DNA from: Polyodon spathula
Lineage: Eukaryota > Chordata > Actinopteri > Acipenseriformes > Polyodontidae
DNA length: 64,000 nucleotides
Assembly: GCF_017654505.1 (NCBI RefSeq)
Contig: NC_054536.1
Span: 12,011,794-12,075,793, forward strand
Direction: 5' to 3'
Under the pieces are notes generated by a model. That model searched no databases. It was given only the letters and a program-made list of their open reading frames with translations, and was not told where the DNA came from. How positions within the stretch are numbered: the stretch's first letter is position 1; each line of letters opens with the position of its first letter. Shown piece after piece: positions 52,932-64,000 of this stretch. The position numbers and the translations under genes are program-made.

Positions 52932-54294
52932 CTGCACATCAAAAGAAACTTATCACTATTATAACACATTTATTTTTTAAAACCAAATAAGGTATATAAA
53001 TGATAGACATTGACAAAATGTTTTTGGTTTCTTTTTAATCATTCATCTTTGACCATGACACGCTTGAGTGACTATTACTGAAGCATATGCACTTAGCAAA
53101 AGTTTATTGGACACTTGTGGCAATGTTACCCCACCCCTGTGTGCATTTCTGTGTTGTATGTTGCGTGTTGTGTGTTAATGTTTGTTATAGTCATAGGTAC
53201 ACAGGTTTTAATATAGGTTATGAGCACAAGTGTTTAAAATGTATATTTTTATTTAGGCACGAGGATTGCACAGCACTTCACCTGCAGGTAAAATGTAGTA
53301 ATATGCAAGCACGGGGAATTGTACTTTTTAATTCACGTGCAGTTGTACCAAGACTCCAATTGAATGATTGATTAGCAATCGAGTCTCGGTACAGCTGCAT
53401 AAAAGCAGCATGTTTTCACTCACTCGGGGTTGTGTGTTCGGTGAGTGGAGAACGGGTATAGAGGGGCGAAAATAAAAAGTAACGTATATAATAATAGCAG
53501 CTCACCTTGTTTGTCTGTGTAGTTCGATTTTGTTTGTATCTTTGTTTTGACTGCCAGTGCCGTGTCCTGTGTTTTGTTTAACTTTTACAACCTTTTATTT
53601 TCTGTCTGTTTTATTTTTAAATGCTGAGTGCAAACAATCTCTCAGTTTCACCAAACTCCACCTCTTTGTTGTTTATTTTTTCTGGTCTGACGTCACCCAC
53701 TACAGCCGTCTTTGTGACAGCCCTGGATATGGAGTGATTTCAGCTGTTGAATTGCAAGCTTGAACAAAAGCAATTAAGAAAATCACATAAAAACACCAAT
53801 ATGCTACATCTGTCAAGAGAGCACCACCTTTGTATAATCAGCATCTTGGACGCTGGACTAGAGCAGTGTGCTGTGGCTTTCCATCTTGGGTTGTCACAGC
53901 CAGCAACTTCAAACCTGGCGAGGCGGTATAACCAGGCACATTGTTAGTGATAGGCCATGAACTGGGAGACTTGTGGCTTCTAGGGCTCGGAGACCACTGA
54001 ACAGGCAGATGCTTATACAGACACTACAAGAGGAATGAGCCAGGATTCCACAAGACAACATCCGAAACCTGGTGCACAGCATGCATCACAGATGTAATGC
54101 TTGTATTGCTTCCAACGATGGCCACACACACTACTAGCCTGTGACTTTCACAGTATCCCCCGTCCCCCCATAACTTCAGACAGTAACATGTCAATTGTTA
54201 ATCAGCACAATAAAAAGTCACTGCACCTGCTCTAAAACAGAGTTGGTCAGTTTTTGTGAATTATATAAATGATAAGTTTCTTTTGATGCTCAGT
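52932..54294 (+). mobile_element. Mariner/Tc1-related transposon, internally deleted and interrupted by an LTR
   Basis: The left end has CACATCAAAAGAAACTTATC at 52935-52954. The right end (54266-54294), reverse-complemented, has GCATCAAAAGAAACTTATCA, so terminal inverted repeats of at least 20 bases are clear. Between them are an N-terminal HTH (LSREHHLCIISILDAGLEQC, then LGLSQPATSNLARRYNQAHC, 53800-53945) and a C-terminal end that would read QEEWARIPQ-like and NGGHTHY-like (54030-54138). The whole catalytic middle is missing. A family C solo LTR occupies 53116-53719. It is a non-autonomous deletion derivative. Confidence 0.75.
53116..53719 (+). repeat. Solo LTR, family C, nested in a mariner-type element
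   Basis: It begins TGTGGCAATGTTACCCC and ends CGTCTTTGTGACA. The palindrome has arms GTACCAAGACTC (53345-53356) and GAGTCTCGGTAC (53381-53392), extended outward by GCAGTT/AGCTGC. It stands directly before cataaaag, a TATA-like box. Flanking bases (cact and gccc) do not form a clean duplication. Confidence 0.82.
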
Positions 54295-54296
54295 GT

Positions 54297-54321
54297 GTGT
54301 GTGAATGTTTGTGTGTGTGTG

Positions 54322-54388
<67 letters not shown>
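54297..54388. repeat. (TG)n-(TA)n compound microsatellite
   Basis: TG repeats pass into TA repeats. The Tc1 element at 54389 starts immediately after, and TA repeats resume at 56011, so the transposon inserted into this array. Confidence 0.92.
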
Positions 54389-54391
<3 letters not shown>

Positions 54392-56010
54392 TGCCTTGAA
54401 AAAGTATTCAGACCCCTGACCAATTCTCTCATATTACTGAATTACAAATGGTACATTGAAATTTCGTTCTGTTCGATTTTTTTTTTTAAAACACTTAAAC
54501 TCAAAATCAATTATTGTAAGGTGACATTGGTTTTATGTTGGGAAATATTTTTAAGAAAAATAAAAAAACTGAAATATCTTGCTTGCATAAGTATTCAACC
54601 CCCACACATTAATATTTGGTAGAGCCACCTTTCGCTGCAATAACAGCTTTAAGTCTTTTGGGGTAAGTATGTACCAGCTTTGCACACAGTGTCAGAGTGA
54701 TTTTGGCCCATTCTTCTTGGCAGATTTGCTCCAGGTTGTTCAGGTTGGTTGGACGACGCTTGTGGACCGCAATTTTCAAATAGTGCCACAGATTCTCAAT
54801 GGGATTGAGATCAGGACTTTGACTGGGCCACTGTAGGACATTCACCTTTTTGTTCTTGAGCCACTCCAGTGTTGCTTTGGCCTTGTGCTTGGGATCATTG
54901 TCCTGCTGAAAGGTAAATTTCCTCCCAAGCTTCAGTTTTTTAGCGGACTGAGCAGATTCTCTTGCAGTATTTTCCTGTATTTTGCTCCATCCATTCTTCC
55001 TTCAATTGTAACATGATGCCCAGTCCCTGCTGATGAGAAGCATCCCCACAGCATGATGCTGCCACCACCATGCTTCACTGTAGGGATGGTGTGTCTTGAG
55101 GCATGGGCATTGTTAGGTTTGCGCCACACATAGCACTTTGAGTTTTGGCCAAAAAGCTCTATCTTGGTCTCATCTGACCACAAAACCTTTTCCCACATCG
55201 CAGCTGGGTCACTCTCATGCTTTCTGGCAAACTCCAGATGTGCCTTCAGATGGTACTTTTTGAGTAACAGCTTCTTTTTTGCCACCCTCCCATACAGGCC
55301 AGTGTTATGCAGAGCTCTTGATATGGTTGACTGGTGCACCATTACTCCACTCCCAGCCACTGAATTCTGTAGCTCCTTCAAAGTGATTGTTGGCCTCTCT
55401 GTGGCTTCTTTCACAAGTCTCCTTCTTGTTCGAGCGCTGAGTTTTGAGGGACGGCCTTTTTTTTGGCAGTGCCTGGGTGGTGTGATGCAGCTTCTACTTC
55501 CTGATTATTGATCCAACTGTGCTCACTGGGATATCCAAACACTTGGATATTATTTTGTCCCCTTTCCCTAATCTATGCATTTGTATTACTTTATCTCTAA
55601 CTTCTGTAGAATGCTTTTTGGTCTTCATTTTCCTTCAGATTCACAGCCTTACCAATAATCCTTCAACAGTGGGCTTTTTATCCAGAAAATGTAACAGCAA
55701 CTTTAATGGTTCACAGATGGAGGCCAATGGTAAGGTAATTGTGTCCTCTTTAGGGCAATTTCTTTCATCGGTGCAAACTGGGAGCTTCCACAGCACAGGG
55801 GTTGAATACTTATGCAAGCAAGATATTTCAGTTTTTTATTTTTCTTAAAAATATTTCCCAACATAAAACCAATGTCACCTTACAATAATTGATTCTGAGT
55901 TTCAGTGTTTAAAAATAAAATATCAAACAGAATGAAATTTCAATGTACCATTTGTAATTCGGTAATATGAGAGAATTGGTCAGGGGTCTGAATACTTTTG
56001 CAAGCCACTG
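54389..56010 (-). mobile_element. Tc1-like transposon with 212-bp terminal inverted repeats, near full length
   Basis: The left end, CAGTGCCTTGAAAAAGTATT, and the right end (reverse complement CAGTGGCTTGCAAAAGTATT) open terminal repeats of about 212 bases (54389-54602 and 55799-56010). Both continue to GCATAAGTATTCAACCCC. TA flanks both sides. At 1,622 bases it is full length for a Tc1 element. Only the transposase lesions prevent activity. Confidence 0.92.
54609..55630 (-). pseudogene. Tc1-like DD34E transposase, inactivated
   Basis: Tc1 transposases bind the terminal repeats and cut at TA. The reading starts at about 55630 with MKTKKHSTEVRDKVIQMHRL and the paired-like HTH ([18 protein letters not shown]), followed by a stop. 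After a frameshift near 55440 come [18 protein letters not shown] and [18 protein letters not shown], then the catalytic block [20 protein letters not shown] with the first aspartate, and [19 protein letters not shown]. Another break near 54930 precedes [20 protein letters not shown] with the second aspartate and the glutamate (DD34E), ending AAKGGSTKY. One stop and two frameshifts make it dead; catalytic residues are retained. Confidence 0.92.
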
Positions 56011-56045
56011 TATATATAGATATATATATAGACTGCTTTTTCTCA

Positions 56046-56215
56046 CACTGCAGACCCACCATGCACCCACCTCAGCTACAGCGTCGGAGGACAACGCAGC
56101 TTATAGGCAAGCCCGCAGGCGCCCGGCCAGACTACAGGGATCGCTGGTGTGCGGTAAGCTGAGGACACCCTGGCTGACATTCCGGAAACGTCTGGCCAGC
56201 TTATTGCACAGAGCG
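56046..56215 (+). repeat. GC-rich block, probable dispersed repeat
   Basis: Beginning near cccaccatgcacccacctca, this is abruptly GC-rich with several CpGs (cagcgtcggaggacaacgca, caggcgcccggccagactac) against AT-rich surroundings. I recognise similar blocks as repeated in fish genomes but cannot name the family. Confidence 0.4.
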
Positions 56216-56896
56216 ATATGTCTAGGATCAAGTGGAGTTTATGTTCAAACAACCAAGACCTTTTCTTTCATGATTTTCAATTTAATAAATGTGCCATATT
56301 ATGTACTCGTTTCAGGCTTGTATCGCGATACACAAAGGTATATCATGTTGTAAAGTATTGCGATCCATCGATACACAATGAATCGTCTCACCCCTACCAG
56401 CCATCATTTAGATCAGTTGAAAAGACTTCACTGTGATGCTTTTTGTGTTAACTCAAACTCTTTCCCTGATGAACTTGGCAGGCTAGTATTTCCAGAGAGT
56501 GTGTCTTGCTACAGAATTGGTTTATAAAGTGCTGTTGCACAACATTACACATTCATTATAATTGATCATTTGTACTGTGCAAACAAAATATAAATCAATT
56601 GGTAAAAACCAATGGCAGATTGCTATTTTTAAACCAAGGCCTAGTATTCAGCTTCAGGAGAGGTTGTTTGGGTGCCACTGCCACGAATACTATGAAGGGG
56701 TCATGTTTCTGATTATACACTAGACACCCTGCTCCATCTCATGAAGCCAACTGATTAGTCAGCTTCCTTTTTGCCAAAGAGTGGGTCAGTTCAGAGGATC
56801 ATGTGGGAAATCTTCCTACAGGGGAAAATTGATTTGTTAGGGAGAAAGAGAACGTTAAGGGATTTTTTTTTTTTTTAAAGAATACTGGTGTGCACA
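56216..56896. other. No gene seen
   Basis: Nothing supported. Confidence 0.4.
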
Positions 56897-56899
56897 TGC

Positions 56900-57056
56900 T
56901 TTTGTATAATAAAGGAATAATGCATGACGGGGCATGTGTTCTACTGAGATAACATGACGCCTCGGGTGGTTGGGCATGAGGACGCGTGCGTCCAGCACCC
57001 GAGAAGTGATGTTATCCCAGCACAACATGGAGTGCATTATTCCTTTTATACAATAG
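56900..57056. mobile_element. Hairpin-forming element, ~70-bp arms
   Basis: The left arm contains GTATAATAAAGGAATAATGC, then GAGATAACATGACGCC and CTCGGGTG. The right arm, reverse-complemented, gives GTATAAAAGGAATAATGC, GGGATAACATCACTT and CTCGGGTG. The apex has a small palindrome, GGACGCGTGCGTCC. Almost the whole 157-base unit is one foldback, as in a palindromic MITE. Confidence 0.65.
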
Positions 57057-58099
57057 TATATTAATGTTATGGCTTAGGCGAGGTCCAATTAAGTGTCTGT
57101 TTTAAGCCTGCTCTGAGTCCCATTTAACTGCTTATGCCATACGGCTCCCCAGAGCTATTTCTGACAGAGGCATACAATTGCTGTAGAACCGTATTAGGGT
57201 GTTCTATCATGACAGTTTTCAAGTTTATCTGTGTTACTCTCACTCACCCAGTCATAAACTCTGACTGCCCAGGTAGTTTGTTTCGTGGATGCTTCATGTC
57301 TGTCAGATTCCATCTCGTTTACTCGCTCAGAGTCGATCTCCAGGTGTGGTGTCTGTGTTTTTTTTTTAAATTTATTTTTTTAATTTTTTATTTATTTATT
57401 TATTTATTTTCACTCTCTCATAAGAGGGGCTGTCTGGCCTCCTGGCTGCTCTGTGTTTTAAGGCTATTTGCCAAATTAGGTTTCCACAGTTGTCATGTTT
57501 TAAAGGTAAATTCACTTCAGCAATTGTGTAATATATTCTGTGTTATTGACAGTTGTGATGGATTGATATGTCTGTCTAGGTTTTCAGTGAGGAGGTTATC
57601 GGAACTAGATCTGTGATGTTATGCTGGGAACATCGCAGGACTAGTGGAAGGCTGACCAATGGGAGCTCAGGATTTTGTCTTGCCATTGTATAATATTAAT
57701 TGTAACATTCAACCATCCCTTTTTAATGAGTCTCCTGGGAAATTTAAGAATACTGACTTCTACAAAATGGCGTTCAGTAGTTCTTGATGTCACTTGCTAA
57801 AGCACAATTAGCAGTACTCAAAACACAATTATCAAAAGATTGAACACAAGCTCCAAAACGAATAAGGCATTTGCAAAATTATCTTAAATGGTTTAGAAGC
57901 CCTGCAACTCTACTAACACAATTAAACTAATGTAATAAAGAGAGACATGGTTGTGGTTCGGATGCTTGTTGAGATTTATTTTTTCACAGCACACACAAAA
58001 CAATGCTTTTTTTTTTTTCTTGCAAATATACAGGTAACTTACACAAGCAAACTAAGTATAAAAATAAACTCTGATATTTTGGCCACAACACAGTTTTTT
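57057..58099. other. No gene supported; (TTTA)n run
   Basis: A (TTTA)n tract lies at about 57385-57410. A 160-codon frame at 57134-57616 runs through this low-complexity tract and has no family resemblance. Confidence 0.45.
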
Positions 58100-58221
58100 A
58101 AATGTCCTTAGTAACTTGCTCAGGGTCACACAATGAGTCAGTGAGTGAGTTGGGATTTGAAGCGGGGATCTGCTGGTGACAAGTCCTTTACTTTAACCAC
58201 TGGATCACACAGCCTCCAATC
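58100..58221 (-). mobile_element. tRNA-derived SINE with MIR-like core
   Basis: On the minus strand it opens GCTGTGTGATCCAGTGGTTA, an A-box-like start. Then it has GCTTCAAATCCC (58152-58163), a B-box match with one change from GGTTCAAATCC. The body has TGTGTGACCCTGAGCAAGTT, the hallmark of MIR-type elements. Such SINEs are copied by LINE machinery. The tail is lost. It is immediately followed by a TA array. Confidence 0.7.
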
Positions 58222-58226
58222 TCTAC

Positions 58227-58228
<2 letters not shown>

Positions 58229-58309
<81 letters not shown>
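58229..58309. repeat. (TA)n microsatellite
   Basis: About 80 bases of TA. Confidence 0.95.
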
Positions 58310-58312
<3 letters not shown>

Positions 58313-58955
58313 TGCACATATATGAAGCACTTCTGGATGGTATCACGCACTATTTCCGAGACTGTCACCAATTTTCTGATACAAAGCCCATCTCTAATGC
58401 ATGCCAAATCAATCTGTCTTTACTGTGAAGTTACACAGCACTTCTTCCAATTTCACATGACCAAAATGCAGCAAAAACAAAGTTTTAAGCTTTTGTGCAT
58501 TTTCATTTGCAAGTGAACTGTGACATTAGGGCATTATTGAACAATATATTCTGCAATTTTGGATACTGTTAATTCTGGAAACCTGTTTTTTTTTATATCT
58601 ATCTTTTGCCAAATTGTGTTGCCTTTTAAGTATTACGCATTTCTGTGCATGGGTAATATATTGATTTAATTCAGTTCACATGTCCACAGTCGTCTCTTTT
58701 GGAAAGTGATATTTTTGCAATCATATTGTTTTCTTTTAGTTTTCAGCATGTCGACTTCCCATCAATATGTTGCTTAGATCTTCTTTCCTCCCTCCCTCTT
58801 TTTCATTTGTTTTGTCTTTCTGGCATTGTAATCACTTTTTATTTTACTCTGGGGAACCTCTTGTTTGTTATTTTGACATACATGCTTCTCCCTCAAATCC
58901 CTTGGTTTACAGCAGCATCACTGTAGCGCTCTGCTTTTCCAAGCCCTACCACCAT

Positions 58956-58957
<2 letters not shown>
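58310..58957. other. No gene seen
   Basis: Nothing supported. Confidence 0.4.

Positions 58958-59022
<65 letters not shown>
58958..59022. repeat. (TC)n microsatellite
   Basis: About 32 CT units, followed by T-rich DNA. Confidence 0.95.
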
Positions 59023-59024
<2 letters not shown>

Positions 59025-60164
59025 TCCTTTCCTTTGTTCTCTGAACAATTTTCATTTTTTTTTTTTTTTTGATTTTTTTTTTTTGTTGAGGAAAGACAAC
59101 CGGTTGTCTTGAAATCCCAGAAGTTTAACCATCAAGAGTGACAGTTTTCATTTTCAAAACCTAAGGTTTTTTCCTAGCCTCAGTGCTATTGGGTCAGTCT
59201 TTGCATTAGAGTGTTATTTTTTTCTTTGGGGGATGACTTATCAGTGGTAGTCATGACAACAATACATTTTTTTTGTCTTTTTGGGATCTGATATGTTTAA
59301 AAATATAATGATGCACAATGAAAATGCAACAGTCTAAGTTTTAGATCAATAGTTCATTGGGCACATACACAATGTTTAAATTTTTAAATAGTGAGCATGT
59401 TATTTTACCAACTCGTGATTACATGCCGTACCGGTCTGATACGGTCCCTTCTCACATCCCCAGGCTCACTAACCCTATATACCACATGTCACCCTTATAT
59501 CCTCATAACTCCACCTACGAAATCATTAGTTAACAGGTGTATCAACAATGACTATCTTTCCTTGAGTAGGGTGTTGAAGCACTCGTATGGATTACCCTCA
59601 CCAAGATGGCCACCACAACCGAACCACAGATTTACGGTCTGTTGCATCTTGGTGAAAGGTATTTGGAGTCGGTAAGCATTGCGCCACCATCCCTCGGGAG
59701 GCAAAACTTCACTAGTTTACCTTTACCCTGAAACAATTATAATTTTCCACAAGCTATATTTTACCAAGGGTGTCTGGAGATATAAAAGAAGCCAACAGCA
59801 GCAAACATTAAGTTACACTGTGCAAGTATTATAAAGGAAGGTAAACAATTAAACATGTCATAATTATTTCAGAAAAAAATGCATCTTGGATTCAACTGCA
59901 GACTTTATAATTTACTCAATTGAAACACTGCAAACATGTCACAGTTATTAGGACTCTCAAGGAGTATTAAATGTAGAGAGAAATCCTTGACTGCAGCAAC
60001 AGAAAGCAAAGCTGGCCAAAATGTAATTTTAAAAGGCAGAGGCACTATCACAGTATATATTTGATGGCAAAGGATAATTTTACTAACATATTCAGTCTGT
60101 AAGCTTGAGAAGCAGGAGTTATAGAATGAATGGATTTGTAATGGACCCTCCTGTTGAATAGGAG
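59023..60164. other. No gene seen
   Basis: T-rich at the left, then AT-rich with a more balanced patch at 59400-59700 that was not identified. Confidence 0.4.
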
Positions 60165-60165
60165 T

Positions 60166-60490
60166 GTGGCAGTGCGATTGCCCTGCACAGTGGTAAATTA
60201 GTGTTGGTGTGGTTTATATGTGGGAATGGGTTTATTTTGTGACGTTTTGGGACTTGATTAGTTTGATTGTATTATTGTTTACAGACGGGCACTCGATTGA
60301 GACTTGCTGCCTGCTATGCTTGGTTGAGGGAAGGGCAGCAAGTGATTGGCTGTGCTGGTCCTCAATCAGCACGTGGGCGGGTCTCGACCGTTTAAAAACA
60401 TCTGCGGGAGATTGCTCGGGGCTGCTGCAAGGCCTGCCGTTTTCACGGCACCTTTTGAGTTATAGTTTGGGGAAATATCCACTGCTTGAT
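60166..60490 (+). repeat. LTR-like fragment, distant family C relative
   Basis: It begins TGTGGCAGTGCGATTGCCCT and has ggtctcgaccgtttaaaaac followed by a tctgcgggagattgctcggg block, parallel to ggtacagctgcataaaagca and then cactcactcgggg in family C. It has its own 10-bp palindrome, ACTTGCTGCC (60302-60311) with GGCAGCAAGT (60334-60343), upstream of the TATA-like tttaaaaac. The end was not found. Confidence 0.45.
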
Positions 60491-61462
60491 TAAGACTTTG
60501 AAGAGACATAATGATATTGCATAATCAAAATTGGTAGCTATCATTTGTGAATATTGCAACTAATACAGTTTGTATGCCTGTAGATACTTAAATATAGAAT
60601 AAAATAACTGTTATTCACCAAAGACAAATTGGAAGCATCCATACCTGTATACAACACTATCTAGAATGTATCTAGTTGTAGTATTTTGTTGCAAGCCATG
60701 GTTTAGGCATTCTTTGCGCAGAACCTAAACGAGTTGGGTGGTTTGTTTGTCCTTCTCCATATACAAGTGCACTACTTCTTTAGTGTAGCAACCATCCTCA
60801 CATAATCTTGGATGTGACTTAAAAGTGTTCAGTGTTAGTGTTAAGTATGACAAGAAAAGAAAAAAAAAAAACTTTGAAGAAAGAAGTTGTATCTTAAAGT
60901 AGTGTTTGTCTGACTGAAATTGAAAATGTACTATTTTTACCCGAATTGCCTGTCACTTCACCTTTGAAAACTATTTACAGATCAGAAGGACTGCTCAACT
61001 TAATTCTTAACTCAAGTCAACTGCCAAACACAAGCAACAGACGTTACCAAACTAGAAACGTTGGAGGCAAGGGTCCACCGTAGTAATTCTCAGCTAAGAT
61101 CTGTAAGGATCCTAGCTACCGTAGTGGGGTTTGTTGGATCAAATTCGAATAGTTTCACTGTTCATCCACCACAGCAACTGTTTTACAACTTAAACAAAAT
61201 GACAGAACCAATGTATCTCGGAAACAAGCAAGTGTTTCTATAGCCTAGTTAAATAGGTAAATAACACAGCTTCCACACCATATTAATCTTCAAACAACCT
61301 GTTTTTCATTAAACATTTTCTGAAAAACTACCATGTGCAATCAGAAAAGTGATTGTCTAGATGTCTAAAATGCATCTATGTATTCCCTTGGAGAGCTATA
61401 GTTCAACTAGAAATGTTGATACAAAAGAATTCTATGCATTCCCGATACATTTATTTAAACAG

Positions 61463-61499
<37 letters not shown>

Positions 61500-63670
61500 A
61501 TTTATATGCTCCAAATTTTGGTTCCACTTCTTTAAAGGTTATGTAAGAATCCAACGGGTTTAGAATTTGTACGGTATTTTTGTCAGTATGAGTTAAAGGT
61601 CAAGTGCTGTCAGAATTTGACATTTCAAGATTACCTTGCATTTGACATGGCAAAGGAGGGGGTGGGCATTCCATAATAAATATCAATAATGAAGCTTTTC
61701 AGTAATGCAATTTGTACCAATTTAATTAACTTCATTAGTAAATATGGAACAGTATTAGTACTCAATCAACAAATCAACTGCACTCTCATTTTCAAAGGTC
61801 ACCAATATAGTTTTCAATATGTAATGAAATTCAATTCAAAATGTGTGGGTTTTTTTGCATTAGTGTACTGTACTTTGGGAAAAGACTATATTCTAGCCAA
61901 TAATAAAGCTTGAGTAAAATTACTGAAAACAAATGTCTTCATGTTCTTAGCAAGATTTAAAGAAAAAAAAAATGGGCTTTATCCACCACTTAAACCATAA
62001 TTGAATATCATTGTATCAACAAGCCTAGATCAATAATCCCTTGGAGATAAATATCTAAATCATTCCAAAGATCAAGCTGTAAAGTCTGGTGTGATGATCT
62101 TGGAAATACAAACAACAAAACAATGAGATAATGAAAAGCTCTCATCTCGGTCCTTTTGATATACATTCCTAATCTGTGTTGTCATGAATTGTTTTAATGT
62201 ATGCTTGATCCTTTTAAAATGAAGAATTTTGGCAGGGGACAAGGTTCATAAAGCAATCTTGGTGCTCAACATGGTAAAGGAATCCAGTGAACAAGGATAT
62301 GTGTATAAAGTATCTTGCCTGTATTGCCCTTATCTTTTATGTTTTTACTTCAGTTGGGAAAATACAGAAATCTTATGCAGACTCCATTTTATGGCCTACC
62401 AAAATGAAGCTGAGACCATGAAAGTATATCTCTTTGGCCAGACCATGAACAGTGACCTTTGCAGAAGTGATATAGTACCAGTAAGATAAGTTTAACCTTT
62501 ACTGCTAAAGTGTGGTGTTTGTAGTCAGAATATACTTAAAAATAAATAGATTCAGCACAATAAGGGGCCAGTAATAATGTTTGTAATGGTGTAAAACCAT
62601 TGCATTTAAACTTTTAGTTATCACTCTTTCTTAAACCATTGTTAGAAATGCACATGTTTTTATGTTTTTATTGTAAATATCCCAAAGAATAAACAATCGT
62701 GGAGAAAGGAGATGTCCTTGCCAATTAATAATCTTTTGTATCTATACAAGTGTCTTGAGAATTAATTGCACATTTGTACCTAAAGTAAGCGTCATGACTT
62801 GCCTATCCTGTGTCTGATTAACTGTGTCTGCTTTTAAAAATGAAGGAGTAGGTTGACCATACTTGCATAATAATAATAATGGTAGGTAAAGAAGCTTAGC
62901 TAGCTATATGATTATGTGCAATTAAACTCTTTATTAAATATGTTAGAGTTGATGTGTCCATTTCTATGAATTTGTTATAAAATGGATGCATTTAAACCAG
63001 GTAAGTCCTAGAAGTCAGCTGTAGGGTAGTGATAGCTATAGTATTTGCAGTTTAAAAGATCCAGTGAGAATGCTATTTTCATCATGTCTGTCATACAATG
63101 TTCACCTGTAGTATAATATTTAAAATGAATAGAGGGAACATTGGGCTTCCTAGTCAGATTATAATGATTACATTGACTTCCATGTTAAGATTATGCACTG
63201 AATATTTTCTAAAACATTTAGAAGTAGGCATGGCATACAACTTGCTCTTATTTATAGTAATACTTGACTTAGCATGGATAGATAGTACAAATAGACCTCT
63301 TTCTACTAAATCCTTCTCATACAATTACATATTGTATACAGCCTTCCACCAAAAAAAGAAAAAAAAAATCAAATTTTCCATCCCTTAATTGATTTAAAAA
63401 AAAAAAAAGCATTATGTACAAAAAGGGAACTCTAAATGCACTGCCGAGATTCAAGCCAAGTTAGAAAAACATATATCGTATAACATTAATATATATAATA
63501 CACGGTGTCCTATATCCAGTATTTACCTTTTGGGAAATCTAGAGTGTTGCCATGACAATTTTAATTGGTGAAATGCAACTCTATCACAAATTTGCTATTT
63601 TGGAGAATTCTGCTTGTGTAGATAGATAAATAGATATTGGAATGAACAAGGGCTCCCAAGACTCCTAAGC
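60491..63670. other. No gene seen; poly-T at 61467-61496
   Basis: More than 3 kb of AT-rich DNA with few recognisable repeats. It is the quietest part of the window. Confidence 0.45.
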
Positions 63671-63679
63671 ACTTTTGAA

Positions 63680-64000
63680 ACTATTTTATTCAGTGTCCCT
63701 TTGATAAAAAAATCTTGGTCCTCATGCAGCTGGTGGCAGATTTTATGTTTTGATATGCAAAAGCTGCAGGCCAGTCAAAGTTTGCTCCATTGCCACAGCT
63801 CCCTTGTGGATCCGACTACTCAAGAACTTGGTTTTGTACAGCTCCTGAGATTTACTATTTTGAAAACAGCTCTCTGACATGACAGGATTCAATTATTCAG
63901 TCAATGCTGCAAACGTGATCTGACAGTCTTCTGTAAGGGGTTCAGCATGAATGTTTTGTCGGGGTAATATTATTCACAGACAGCCATGGCAGACCAACAT
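63680..64000. other. Balanced-composition edge segment; possible conserved non-coding DNA or 5' exon
   Basis: The last 320 bases lack simple repeats and are more balanced in composition than the preceding kilobases. They contain TGACAG-type motifs, and an ATG in good start context (cagccATGG at 63984-63992) opens MADQH before the window ends. A gene start cannot be shown from five codons. Confidence 0.25.

Noticed and set aside
53112..53723. Target duplication for the LTR nested in the mariner element
   Set aside because: CACT and GCCC do not match well enough.
57134..57616. 160-codon frame as a gene
   Set aside because: It passes through a (TTTA)n tract and shows no domain.

Overview
This window reads as a stretch of ray-finned fish nuclear genome that is mostly transposable elements, with no recognisable host gene. 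The DNA is AT-rich with long (TA)n, (TTA)n and (TC)n runs. Its elements are typical of vertebrates, and of fish in particular: L2-like, CR1 and RTE-like LINEs, a Gmr1-type Ty3/Gypsy element, Tc1/mariner and PIF/Harbinger transposons, and a tRNA-derived SINE with a MIR-like body. An intact CR1 beside these suggests a non-teleost such as sturgeon, paddlefish or gar; that is inference. Nothing bacterial, plasmid-borne or CRISPR-like was seen.

Layout. 0-12 kb: a 60-bp minisatellite (14 units), then mostly single-copy-looking AT-rich DNA with two inverted-repeat elements (2.2-3.0 kb, 6.43-7.05 kb) and L2 scraps. 11.7-14.3 kb: a broken L2-type LINE on the minus strand. 17.25-19.03 kb: a PIF/Harbinger transposon with 18-bp terminal inverted repeats and a frameshifted transposase. 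20.4-25.2 kb: an L2 scrap, then a decayed Gmr1-like Gypsy element in the order Gag (SCAN-like) - protease - integrase - reverse transcriptase - RNase H, with both LTRs cut. 25.4-27.1 kb: a 5'-truncated CR1 on the minus strand. 27.4-28.1 kb: a solo LTR with a 4-bp target duplication. 29.8-34.2 kb: a Gmr1 LTR piece, then a Tc1-like transposon split by a CR1 of 2.9 kb with an open EN-RT frame and a 5-bp target duplication. 34.2-38.6 kb: an LTR fragment, a degenerate LINE and a solo Gmr1-type LTR. 40-42.9 kb: an RTE-like LINE remnant. 45.35-46.06 kb: a solo LTR with a perfect 5-bp duplication. 47.5-48.5 kb: another Tc1 copy. 50.3-50.9 kb: a solo LTR. 52.9-56.0 kb: a mariner/Tc1 relative interrupted by a solo LTR, then a TA-rich microsatellite, then a Tc1 element with 212-bp terminal repeats. 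56-64 kb: a hairpin element, a SINE, simple repeats, and a calmer right edge that may hold conserved non-coding sequence or a 5' exon.

How the parts relate. These are independent parasites at different ages. CR1 looks youngest: two copies differ at about four residues over some 560, and one lies inside an older Tc1. Gmr1, L2, RTE and Harbinger are dead by stops, frameshifts or deletions. LTR elements survive mostly as solo LTRs, the product of LTR-LTR recombination. The most interesting signal is a palindrome just upstream of the TATA-like box in one solo-LTR family ('family C'): between copies its two arms change together so that pairing is kept.
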